From contig NZ_WUEI01000026.1 in the NCBI RefSeq assembly GCF_012911025.1, forward strand, positions 1 to 51,894: a stretch of DNA of 51,894 nucleotides, written 5' to 3'. Every line of letters starts with the position of its first letter. The first letter of the stretch is position 1. The DNA comes from Azoarcus sp. TTM-91 (lineage in GTDB: Bacteria; Pseudomonadota; Gammaproteobacteria; Burkholderiales; Rhodocyclaceae). The notes beneath the pieces are model-generated. The model saw only the letters and a program-made list of their open reading frames with translations. It ran no database searches and had not been told where the DNA came from. A program made the translations under genes and the position numbers. Positions 30,277-39,051 of the stretch are shown here, in pieces.

Positions 30277-33200
30277 ATGAACCGCATCTACCGTACCGTC
30301 TTCAATTTCCGCCTGGGCGTGGTCCAGGTGGCGGCAGAACATGTCCGCAGCCGGCGCAAGGCCGCATCCGGCTGCGGCACCGTGCTGGCTGGCGCCCTGT
30401 TGCTCGGGGCTGGCGGCGCGCTTGCCGCCGGGCTGCCGACCGGCGGAACGGTGGTGCAGGGCAGTGCGACCATTTCCACGCCGGCTGCCAACGCGATGCG
30501 GATCGATCAGGCCAGCGACAAGCTGATCACCAACTGGCAGAGCTTCGACATCGGCGAGGGTTACAGCGTCAGCTTCAACCAGCCTTCGGCTACCTCGGTG
30601 GCGCTCAACCGGGTGCTGGGCAGCGATGGCTCGCGCATCATGGGCCAGCTGAATGCCAACGGGCAGGTTTTCCTGGTCAACCCCAATGGCGTGCTGTTCG
30701 GGCGCAACGCCGAGGTCTCGGTCGGCGGCCTGGTGGCGTCCACGCTGGACATCAGCGACAGCGATTTCCTCAGCGGCAACTACCGCTTCGGCAGGGCCGG
30801 CGACTCGGCGGCGGCGGTGATCAACCTGGGGCGCATCACCGCGGCGGACGGCGGCGCGGTGGCGCTGCTCGGCGGCCAGGTGAGCAACGAGGGCGTGATC
30901 GTCGCCCGCATGGGGACGGTGGCGCTCGCGGCGGGTCAGGCGATCACGCTGGACTTTGGCGGTGACGGCCTGCTGAGCGTGCAGATCGACGAAGCGACGC
31001 GTGACGCGCTGGTGGAGAACCGCCAGCTGATCCAGGCCGATGGCGGCAGGGTAGTGCTGGCCGCGGCGGCGGCCGAGGCCCTGCTGCAGAACGTGGTGAA
31101 CAACACCGGCGTGATACGCGCCCGGCGGCTGGAGAACCGGGGCGGCGAGATCGTGCTCGATGGTGGCGGCAGCGGCACGGTGAGCGTGGCCGGCACGCTG
31201 GATGCCAGCAGCGAGGATGGCAGCGGCGGGCAGGTGGCCATCACCGGCGAGGGCATCGAACTGAAGTCCGCCACGGTGGATGTCTCCGGCCTGAACGGCG
31301 GCGGCAGCATCGCGGTGGGCGGCGGCTACCAGGGCGGCGGCACGCTGGCCCACGCTGACTGGGTGAGGGTGGATGCCGGCAGCACCTTGAAGGCGGACGC
31401 GGTCGGCAGCGGCAATGGCGGCAGCATCGTGCTGTGGGCCGACGGCCAGACGCAGGCGCTGGGCCGCTTCTACGCCCGTGGCGGCGCATCCGGCGGCGAT
31501 GGCGGCCTGGTGGAAACCAGCGGCCATGCGCTGACGCTGGATGGCATCGTGGTGAACACCAGCGCCAGCGCTGGCGCCACCGGGACGTGGTTGATCGACC
31601 CCGATGGCTTTACCGTCGGCAGCGGTGGCGACATCACCGGGGCCGCGCTGACTGCTGCGCTGGTCGACAACAACATCGAGATCAAGTCCACCGACGGCAG
31701 CGGCGAAGGCGGCGACATCGACATCAACGATGCGGTCTCCTGGTCGCAGAACACGCTGACGCTGACGGCGACCCACAACATCAACGTCAATAACGTGATG
31801 ACGGTGAGCGGCAGCGGCGGCCTGGTGGCGAATTATGGCGCCGGCGTGGATGCGGACGGCGTGCCCTACGGCCTCTACACGCTGCAGAGCGCCACCGCCG
31901 GCAGCTTCGCCGGCCGGGTGGACATCAGCGGCAGCGGGGAAGTCTGGCTGGGCGGTGAGCAATACACCGTGATTACCGATGGGGCCCAGCTGGCCGCGCT
32001 GGAAGGTGGCAGCGGCAACTACGTGCTGGGGGCCGGCGTCACCTTCGACAACGCATACATCAACAGCTTCTCGGGCAATCTGAATGGCTTGGGGCACGAG
32101 ATCAGCCACCAGAACAATGCAGGTACGGGTGGAACAAGCAATGGGTTGCTCGGAGAACTGGGGGCAGGCGGGAGCCTGAGCAACCTGGGCATTTACGGAG
32201 CAATCATCGGCGACGCGGGAGGCGGCACGGTAGGCAGCCTGGTCAATGTGAATCACGGCGATATCGTCAATACCTTCAACCGGAATGCGCAGACGGCGCT
32301 TACCAATACCTCTGTCATCGGGGGGGTGGTCGGCACCAACTACGGTTTGATCGCGGACAGTTATCAACTGGGCAACCTGGCGGCGACAACCGTTGGTGGA
32401 GGCCTGGCCGGTATCAACGAGGCCACCGGGCGGATCGTGCGCAGCGCGACGCGGGCGGTGAGCGGGGCGAGCAACCTCTCCGGGTCGGCTGCGACACTGG
32501 CCTATGTGGGCGGCCTGGTCGGTATCAACCGTGGCTACATCGGCAAGTCCTATTCAGAGATCTTCCTCTCTCCCTCGGGCAGCGGTGCCGGTGCAGTCAT
32601 CGGTGGAAATTTCGTCGGGCTCAATGATGAAACAGGCGTCATCGACCAGAGCTTCGCGCTCCGGCGCTACTCGACGACGACGACGTCCGCGGGAACGAAG
32701 ATTGGTGGCTTCGTTGGCGAAAACCGCGGCGGGATCTCCAATTCCTATTTTTACAACCAGTATTCCCGGATGACCTGGATAGGCGGGTTCGCCTACATCA
32801 ACTCCGGGACGATCTCCAGTTCCTATGCCCAGGACACCAGCGTCCGCGGCACGACGCAGCGCTACGGCTTCGTCGCCATCGATGAAGGCGGTACCGTCAT
32901 CGACTCTTACTACTCACATGGCTACTACAACGCGGTAGTGCCGTATGTACTGGAGAGCTCAAGCGCAACGGAGAACTCGCTGGTCTTCTCCAGCATCGCG
33001 GAACTCGCCGCCGCCGGCTTCGATACCAGCATCTGGGGGCGGGGCAGTGATGGCGGGCCCATCCTGATCAATATCCCCGTCTATGTCAGCAACAGCGGCG
33101 TGCAGTACGGCAGCAGCGGCGGCGCGGTCATCGGTTCGCTCACCGCGGCCGGGCTGCAGCGGGCGGATACCGTGGCGAGCGTGCTCTCGCAGCTGAGCGC

Positions 33201-36200
33201 GGCTTACCTCGATGCCGGAAGCTACGCGGCGGATGCGGTGCTGGCGGCGGGCGGCTACGGCGCCCTGCTGGGCCGGGTGACCATCACCCCCAAAGTGCTC
33301 ACCCTCTCCGGCGTGGTTGCCGACAAGGTGTACGACGGCACCACCGCCGCCAGCCTGAATGATGAGGACGAGTTGTCGAATGGCGGGCTGGTCGGCCTGG
33401 TGGATGGCGAGACGCTGGAAGTCAGCTACACCTCGGCCAGCTTCGCCGACAAGAATGCCGGCAGCAGCAAGAGCGTCAGCGTCGGCTACACGCTGGCGGA
33501 CGGCAGCGGCAAGGCCAGCAACTACACGCTGGCGGGCACCAGCAATGGCGACGGCAGCGGCACCACGACCACCACCGCGACGATATCCAAACGGGAGTTG
33601 GGGGCGGACGACCTGGCTGCGCTGGCCGCCGACAAGACCTACGACGGCAGCACCACGGCAAGCGCCAGCCTGGGCACCAGCGACAGCGTGGCGCTGGCCG
33701 ACATCGCCGCCGGCAGCCTGGGGCTGGCCTATGGCAGCGCGGCCTTCGACGACAAGAACGCTGGTACGGACAAGGCGGTGACCGTCTCCGGCCTGTCGCT
33801 GAGCGGCAGCGACAGCGCCAACTACACCCTGAGCGCCGGGCTCAGCCTACAGGACCAGGCCGACATCACCCCCCGCGTGCTCAGTCTCAGCGGCAGCAAG
33901 CTGGTCGACGGCAGCACCACCGCGGAAGCCAGCCAGTTGCTGGCGCAGAACCGGGTTTCGGGCGACGGGCTGGTGCTCGCCGGCAGTGTCGGCCTGGCCG
34001 CAGCAAGCAGCGGCGCGCAGGCCATTTCGGATGTCTCCGGCCTCACGCTGTCGGGGGCGGATGCGGCCAACTACACCCTGGCCGGCGCCGGCGGCACCGT
34101 GGCCGTCAATAACATCGGCACAGCGGGGCTGGTGCTCGAACAACTGGTCAGCGGCAGCGCCTCGGCGAGCACCAGCGGCAGCACCATCACCATCACCCAG
34201 AACTCCGACAAGGCCATCCTGAACTGGCTGAAGTTCTCGCTGGGTGAGGGCGAGACCCTGGTGTTCGAGCAGCCATCGGCGAGCGCGGTGGTGCTCAACC
34301 GCGTCACCGGCAGCGATCCCAGCGTGATCGCCGGCACCCTGAGCGCCAACGGCCGCGTCTTCATCCTCAACCCCAATGGTGTGCTGTTCACCTCCACCTC
34401 CCAGGTGAGCGTCGCTGCCCTGGTGGCCAGCACGCTGGCGCTGGGCAACGACGATTTCCTCGACGACGCGCGCTTCCTGTTCGTCGCCGGCGCCAGCGAG
34501 GCCGGCTCGGTGATCGCCGAGGGCGACATCGTCATCGCCGACGGCGGCTTCCTGGCCCTGGCGAGCGGCCAGGGCGTGCGGCTGGCCGGCAGCCTGACGG
34601 CGGTGGACGGCGATGCGCTGCTGGTCGCCGCCACCCAGCTGCAGCTGGACACCGCGCCCGCCGGCCTGGCGGATTACGCCATCGCCGGCCTCTCCGCCAC
34701 CGCCACGCTGGATGGCGCGCCGGTGCTGGGCGGCGGTCTGCTGGAAACGGCAGGGGCCAGCCTGGCGCTGAATGTGCAACCGGGCGCCGGCGCTTGGTCC
34801 CTGACCTTGCCCGCGCTGACGCTGGGCAGTACCTTCAGCGCCGCTTTCGTCCAGTCGCAACTCGCCCTGCTGGACCTGCGGCTCAATGCCCTGGCTGGCG
34901 ACCTGGTGGTGGCAGACAACCTCAGCTGGAGCAGCGACCATGCGCTGGGGCTTGCCGCCAGCGGCAGCATCGCCATCCAGGGCCGCATCGCCGCCAGCGG
35001 CAGCCATGCCGGGCTCAGTCTCGACGGCAACTACGTCATCGACTCCGCCCGCCTGGATTACGCCGGCAATGCCGTCGGCCATGACAACGCCGGCATCACG
35101 CTCAGCGGCGCCGATGCCAGCCTGAGCATCGATGGCGTTGCCTACACCTTGCTGCGGGGAATGGATGACGTGTCGGCCATCGACGCGAGCGCTGGTGCAG
35201 GGTATTACGCGCTCGCCCATGACATTGACGCAGGCGGGACGAGCCATGGCGAGGCGGTGGTCGAGCGTCTCTCGGGTACCTTGGCCGGGCTGGGGAATTC
35301 CATCGTCAATCTGAGTATCGATGCCGGATTGAGCGATTACGTGGGCTTGATCGGACAGGCCGACAGCGGCGCCGTCATTCGCGACCTTGGCCTGGAGCAG
35401 GCTTCGGTGCGGGGCCACTCATATGTGGGCACCCTGCTGGGAGCAGGCTCGGGGGTGACCCTCCAAAACGTCTGGGCCACCGGCAGCGTGACCGGTGTCG
35501 CGGACGATACGGCCAGCGTTGATGGCAGCTATTACCTGGGCGGGCTGGCCGGTTCGCTGGAGAGCGGCAGCAGCGTCAGCAGGGCCAGGGCGTCAGTGGC
35601 GGTAGCGGCCAATGTCAGCGCGCTCGCCGATATCACCGGGAACATGCCGTCGGGCAGCACGGGGGGGCTGGTGGGCCGCCTGCGTGGCGCCTCGCTGACG
35701 GAGTCCTACGCGACGGGAGCCGTCGTCGGCTATTCCGGTGTCGGGGGGCTGGTCGGGACCTTGCAGGATGGCGCGGCGGTGACCTATTCATGGGCGAGTG
35801 GCGAGGTCAACGGTGGGTTGATCACGCTGCCGGATGGAAGTACGGCGACGACTGCCGGCAATGTTGGCGGGCTGGTCGGCAGCATGACCAACGGCTCATC
35901 GCTGGATCATGTGCGCGCCACCGGCAACGTGACCGCCGGTTACGTCGTTGGCGGCCTCGTCGGCAGCAGTACTGCGTCTTCGATCAGCAACGCGGCGGCC
36001 AGCGGTACGGTGACCTCCCGCTATGTGGAGACGGGGCATTTCTGGCACTGGAAGGTCGGCGGGCTGGTTGGAGAGAACATCGACGGCTCCATCACCAGTT
36101 CCTCCGCGAGCGGCGATGTGCTCGCCAATGACCGTAATGATCCGATCTACGACGCCTCGGATGTCGGTGGCCTGGTCGGCCGGAACAGCGGCAGCGGCAC

Positions 36201-36897
36201 GATCTCGAACTCCTTCGCCACCGGCAGGGTGTCCGGTGGCAACAACACGGGCGGGCTGGTCGGAACCAACTTCGGCAGCATCGTGAATTCCTGGGCCAGT
36301 GGTGCTGTCGCGGGGACCGGTGCAGTCGTCGGCGGGCTGGTCGGCAACAACCCCGGCCAGATCTCGGCCTCGTGGGCGAGTGGCGCCGTGGCCGGGCGCT
36401 TCGATGTCGGCGGCCTCGCCGGGTCGAACACCGGCCTCATCGAAGACTCGTACGCCAGCGGCGACGTTGCTGCGACCGATCCCGGGCGCGGTGGCGTAGA
36501 TCGTCTTGTCGGTGCCAATGGCGGAACGATAAGGAACTCCCGCGCAATTGACGGCAACGGTCCGGCGGAGCCGCCGGATCCGGAGGAGGGCGCGGGTTCC
36601 GGACTCGCGGAAAGCGTCGGGAATGCGGTGGAGGCTGCTGTTGCAGCGACGCGCAGGAGCGAGGAGGCGCCAAGCGCGCTGCCCGGGACGCAGTATGACT
36701 TCAGCGGCAACAGCAATGCCGCCTTGCAACTGCTCAGCGCGTTGATGACGGGAACTGGCGACAGCCGCGGCGGAGCGGCCGGTGAGCCAGGCCGTCCGCT
36801 GTCCGCGAGCCTGCGCCAGATCGAAGTGGACGGCATGACCTTCCAGCTGAGCGATGACGAGGATTGCGAAGGTGCTGCCTGCGCGCCCGCCCGCTGA
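30277..36897 (+). CDS. Giant TpsA exoprotein with two TPS domains, MBG/YDG linkers and two GLUG regions (TpsA2)
   Basis: This 2206-residue two-partner exoprotein starts with an extended signal peptide (MNRIYRTVFNFRLGVVQVAAE, the ESPR type) ending near residue 51. The first TPS domain is at about residues 52-185 (LVNPNGVLFGRNAEVSVGG). A beta-helical region follows, with a first GLUG-like cluster at about 620-880. MBG/YDG-type domains (KVYDGTT, KTYDGST and a weaker third) lie at about 1005-1280. A second complete TPS domain is at about 1284-1410 (ILNPNGVLFTSTSQVSVAA). A second beta-helix then leads into about twelve GLUG repeats at about 1690-2080. The C-terminus carries LRQIEVDGMTFQL (2179-2191) and a short acidic tail with two cysteines. 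The part after residue 1284 alone mirrors TpsA1 from end to end. It is probably exported by the TpsB at 37255-38919. Confidence 0.9.
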   Translation: MNRIYRTVFNFRLGVVQVAAEHVRSRRKAASGCGTVLAGALLLGAGGALAAGLPTGGTVVQGSATISTPAANAMRIDQASDKLITNWQSFDIGEGYSVSFNQPSATSVALNRVLGSDGSRIMGQLNANGQVFLVNPNGVLFGRNAEVSVGGLVASTLDISDSDFLSGNYRFGRAGDSAAAVINLGRITAADGGAVALLGGQVSNEGVIVARMGTVALAAGQAITLDFGGDGLLSVQIDEATRDALVENRQLIQADGGRVVLAAAAAEALLQNVVNNTGVIRARRLENRGGEIVLDGGGSGTVSVAGTLDASSEDGSGGQVAITGEGIELKSATVDVSGLNGGGSIAVGGGYQGGGTLAHADWVRVDAGSTLKADAVGSGNGGSIVLWADGQTQALGRFYARGGASGGDGGLVETSGHALTLDGIVVNTSASAGATGTWLIDPDGFTVGSGGDITGAALTAALVDNNIEIKSTDGSGEGGDIDINDAVSWSQNTLTLTATHNINVNNVMTVSGSGGLVANYGAGVDADGVPYGLYTLQSATAGSFAGRVDISGSGEVWLGGEQYTVITDGAQLAALEGGSGNYVLGAGVTFDNAYINSFSGNLNGLGHEISHQNNAGTGGTSNGLLGELGAGGSLSNLGIYGAIIGDAGGGTVGSLVNVNHGDIVNTFNRNAQTALTNTSVIGGVVGTNYGLIADSYQLGNLAATTVGGGLAGINEATGRIVRSATRAVSGASNLSGSAATLAYVGGLVGINRGYIGKSYSEIFLSPSGSGAGAVIGGNFVGLNDETGVIDQSFALRRYSTTTTSAGTKIGGFVGENRGGISNSYFYNQYSRMTWIGGFAYINSGTISSSYAQDTSVRGTTQRYGFVAIDEGGTVIDSYYSHGYYNAVVPYVLESSSATENSLVFSSIAELAAAGFDTSIWGRGSDGGPILINIPVYVSNSGVQYGSSGGAVIGSLTAAGLQRADTVASVLSQLSAAYLDAGSYAADAVLAAGGYGALLGRVTITPKVLTLSGVVADKVYDGTTAASLNDEDELSNGGLVGLVDGETLEVSYTSASFADKNAGSSKSVSVGYTLADGSGKASNYTLAGTSNGDGSGTTTTTATISKRELGADDLAALAADKTYDGSTTASASLGTSDSVALADIAAGSLGLAYGSAAFDDKNAGTDKAVTVSGLSLSGSDSANYTLSAGLSLQDQADITPRVLSLSGSKLVDGSTTAEASQLLAQNRVSGDGLVLAGSVGLAAASSGAQAISDVSGLTLSGADAANYTLAGAGGTVAVNNIGTAGLVLEQLVSGSASASTSGSTITITQNSDKAILNWLKFSLGEGETLVFEQPSASAVVLNRVTGSDPSVIAGTLSANGRVFILNPNGVLFTSTSQVSVAALVASTLALGNDDFLDDARFLFVAGASEAGSVIAEGDIVIADGGFLALASGQGVRLAGSLTAVDGDALLVAATQLQLDTAPAGLADYAIAGLSATATLDGAPVLGGGLLETAGASLALNVQPGAGAWSLTLPALTLGSTFSAAFVQSQLALLDLRLNALAGDLVVADNLSWSSDHALGLAASGSIAIQGRIAASGSHAGLSLDGNYVIDSARLDYAGNAVGHDNAGITLSGADASLSIDGVAYTLLRGMDDVSAIDASAGAGYYALAHDIDAGGTSHGEAVVERLSGTLAGLGNSIVNLSIDAGLSDYVGLIGQADSGAVIRDLGLEQASVRGHSYVGTLLGAGSGVTLQNVWATGSVTGVADDTASVDGSYYLGGLAGSLESGSSVSRARASVAVAANVSALADITGNMPSGSTGGLVGRLRGASLTESYATGAVVGYSGVGGLVGTLQDGAAVTYSWASGEVNGGLITLPDGSTATTAGNVGGLVGSMTNGSSLDHVRATGNVTAGYVVGGLVGSSTASSISNAAASGTVTSRYVETGHFWHWKVGGLVGENIDGSITSSSASGDVLANDRNDPIYDASDVGGLVGRNSGSGTISNSFATGRVSGGNNTGGLVGTNFGSIVNSWASGAVAGTGAVVGGLVGNNPGQISASWASGAVAGRFDVGGLAGSNTGLIEDSYASGDVAATDPGRGGVDRLVGANGGTIRNSRAIDGNGPAEPPDPEEGAGSGLAESVGNAVEAAVAATRRSEEAPSALPGTQYDFSGNSNAALQLLSALMTGTGDSRGGAAGEPGRPLSASLRQIEVDGMTFQLSDDEDCEGAACAPAR

Positions 36898-36967
36898 CCC
36901 CTTCCTCGGCTGGAGGCCGCAGACACCTCCCGGCCTGCCTTTCTCCCCATCACCATCAGGTTCTCCC

Positions 36968-37258
36968 ATGAAGAAGAGACTGCTTGCAGTCATGCTGCCC
37001 TTGCTGCTGACAGCCGCAGCGGCGATCGCCGAGGAGCCGGCTGCGGTGGTTGTCGCCGACCCGCGCCCACCGGCGGCGGGCGTCCAGCTCCGCGAAATCC
37101 AGGATCAGACCCTTGCCCGCGCGCTGGGCGATCGCATGGAGCGCACCGCCATTCCTGGCCCGGACACCCCCTACGAGATCGACGACGGCGGCATGCCCCT
37201 GCCTGCCGGCCTGTGCGAACGCAGCCGCAGCGGCTGCCGCAAGGAGGCCGGGCGATGA
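36968..37258 (+). CDS. Small secreted protein between tpsA2 and tpsB2
   Basis: This 96-residue protein has a good signal peptide (MKKRLLAVMLPLLLTAAAAIAEE). The mature part is about 74 residues, rich in Pro, Arg and Glu, with a Cys pair near the end (LCERSRSGCRK). I do not recognise a family. The stop codon overlaps the tpsB2 start as ATGA, so it is translationally coupled to the transporter. Its position matches the small gene between pdtA and pdtB in P. aeruginosa; no sequence relation is claimed. It could be a periplasmic helper for the exoprotein. I use ATG 36968 rather than the longer frame opening inside tpsA2. Confidence 0.65.
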   Translation: MKKRLLAVMLPLLLTAAAAIAEEPAAVVVADPRPPAAGVQLREIQDQTLARALGDRMERTAIPGPDTPYEIDDGGMPLPAGLCERSRSGCRKEAGR

Positions 37259-38919
37259 CGGCCATGCGTTCCATTCCGCTGCTGCTGGGCCTGGCCTGCG
37301 GCGGCCTGGCAATGCCGGCCGCGGCCCAGATTGCCCCGGGCGCCGGCCAGAGCCTGCGTGAAGTCGCGCCGCCCGCGCCCTTACCGGCCGAGCGCAAACT
37401 GGATCTGCAATTGCCCGAGGATGGCGCCGCAGCGGCGCAGCCGCTCCAGGGCGGGCCGACGGTGATGGTGCGGGGTTTCACCGTCAGCGGCAACCAGGCC
37501 ATAGACAGCGCCGAACTGCTCGCCCTGCTGGCGGATCTGCAGGGCCGGGAGCTGGATCTGGGCGAACTGGAGAATGCCGCCGCCCGCCTGAGCCGCCGCT
37601 ACCGGGAGCTTGGCTATCCCCTGGCCCGCGCCTATGTGCCGGAGCAGCGGATCAAGGACGGCATGGTCGCGCTGGTGGTGCTGGAAGGCCGTTACGGCGC
37701 GGTGCAGGTGAACAACGAATCGCCGCTGGGCGCGTTCGCCCTGGCGCCGCTGCGCGAACTGCATGTGGGCGAAGCGGTGCGGGCGGCAGCGCTGGAGCGT
37801 GCCCTGCTGCTGCTCAACGAGCGCGCCGGAGCCAAGGCGCGCGGCGTGCTGCGGCCGGGCAGCGAGGTCGGCGCCACCGATCTGTTGGTCGGCCTGGATG
37901 CGACGCCGGCCATCAGCGGCAGCCTGGGTTACGACAACGCCGGCAACCGCTATACCGGCGCCAGCCGCCTGAGCGCCGGGCTAGGCATCAACAGCCCGAC
38001 GGGACTGGGCGACAGGCTGGACCTGCGGGTGCTGGGCACCGAGGAGAAGCAGGCGTACTACTACGCCGGCTACCAGCTGCCGCTGGGAGCGTGGGGGACC
38101 AGCGCCGGCATCAGCTACTCCTACCTGGAGTACGAGCTGGGCAAGGACTTCAAGGCTCTGGACGCGCATGGCACCGCGCGTGCGGCGGGCGTGTTCTTGA
38201 ACCAGCCGCTGGTGGTCAGCCGCGAGCTGTGGGTGAATGCCCGCCTGCAGTACGACCACAAGCGCCTGTCGGACAAGATCGATCTCTACGGAACCGACAG
38301 CGGCAAGCGTTCCCGGGTGACCACGCTGACGGTGGATGGCAATGCCCGCGATGCCTTGTTCGGCGGTGGCCTCTCCCAGTTCTCGCTGAGCTGGAGCCTG
38401 GGGCAGCTCTCCCTGCGCAGTGCGGAGGACCGCGAGAACGACGACGCCAGCGCGCGCACCCGCGGCGGCTTCAACGTCTGGCGCACCACCCTGACCAGGC
38501 TGCAGCGGCTGGATGACCGTTTCAGTCTGTTCGGCCGTCTGCGCGGGCAGTGGGCGGATGGCAACCTGGACGGCTCGGAGAAGTTCGGCCTGGGCGGCCC
38601 CTATGGCGTGCGCGCCTACCCGCAGGGCGAAGCCCAGGGCGACGAGGGCTGGATCGCCAACCTGGAATTGCGCTATGCGCTGATGCCGGAATGGCAGCTG
38701 TCGGCCTTCCTGGATCATGGCCAGATTCGGCGGAACAGGCAGCCCTGGGACGATGCCGACAACCACCGCGAGCTGGGTGCGATGGGGGTGGGCACAGCAT
38801 GGTCCAGCGAGCACTGGCGGCTGGAGGCCTACTCGGCCTGGCGTGTCGGCGATGCGCGGCCGGAGAGCGACAAGCACAAGGAGCCGCGTTTCTGGCTGCA
38901 AGCGGCCTGGTTGTTCTGA
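37255..38919 (+). CDS. TpsB outer-membrane transporter, ShlB/FhaC family (TpsB2)
   Basis: This 554-residue protein has a signal peptide ending at AMPAAAQ and a proline-rich linker. Its POTRA domains are recognisable from VMVRGFTVSGNQAIDSAELLALL and RELGYPLARAYVPEQ. A beta barrel from about residue 220 ends WLQAAWLF. The L6 motif reads VRAY, keeping the conserved arginine that TpsB1 lacks. AAGGAGG precedes ATG 37255, which overlaps the preceding small gene by four bases. It most likely exports TpsA2. Unlike the first locus, no lipoprotein or exb/tonB genes follow. Confidence 0.93.
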   Translation: MTAMRSIPLLLGLACGGLAMPAAAQIAPGAGQSLREVAPPAPLPAERKLDLQLPEDGAAAAQPLQGGPTVMVRGFTVSGNQAIDSAELLALLADLQGRELDLGELENAAARLSRRYRELGYPLARAYVPEQRIKDGMVALVVLEGRYGAVQVNNESPLGAFALAPLRELHVGEAVRAAALERALLLLNERAGAKARGVLRPGSEVGATDLLVGLDATPAISGSLGYDNAGNRYTGASRLSAGLGINSPTGLGDRLDLRVLGTEEKQAYYYAGYQLPLGAWGTSAGISYSYLEYELGKDFKALDAHGTARAAGVFLNQPLVVSRELWVNARLQYDHKRLSDKIDLYGTDSGKRSRVTTLTVDGNARDALFGGGLSQFSLSWSLGQLSLRSAEDRENDDASARTRGGFNVWRTTLTRLQRLDDRFSLFGRLRGQWADGNLDGSEKFGLGGPYGVRAYPQGEAQGDEGWIANLELRYALMPEWQLSAFLDHGQIRRNRQPWDDADNHRELGAMGVGTAWSSEHWRLEAYSAWRVGDARPESDKHKEPRFWLQAAWLF

Positions 38920-38946
38920 GCGCGCTGCCTCCCGGTTGCGAGCGGT

Positions 38947-38986
38947 AAACGGCAAAGGCCCCGGGTTTCCGGGGCCTTTGCCGTTT
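38947..38986. terminator. Terminator between tpsB2 and the PEP-CTERM gene
   Basis: An 18-bp perfect stem (AAACGGCAAAGGCCCCGG and its complement) with a GTTT loop is flanked by A on the left and T on the right. It can serve both convergent genes. Confidence 0.75.
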
Positions 38987-39051
38987 GGGATTGGGCGTGC
39001 GCCCAGGTGCTGCCTTGCTGCGTCTGTTGACGCTGTTGCCCTTTGCGGGGC

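Noticed and set aside
29293..32367. 1024-codon minus-strand open frame
   Set aside because: Antisense to the second ModA-like gene and tpsA2. Composition is rich in His, Gln and Arg as expected for a shadow frame, and no domain is recognisable.
32500..36500. Repeated GGCGGGCTGGTCGG-like words
   Set aside because: These encode the GLUG protein repeats of TpsA2 and need no separate DNA-level explanation.
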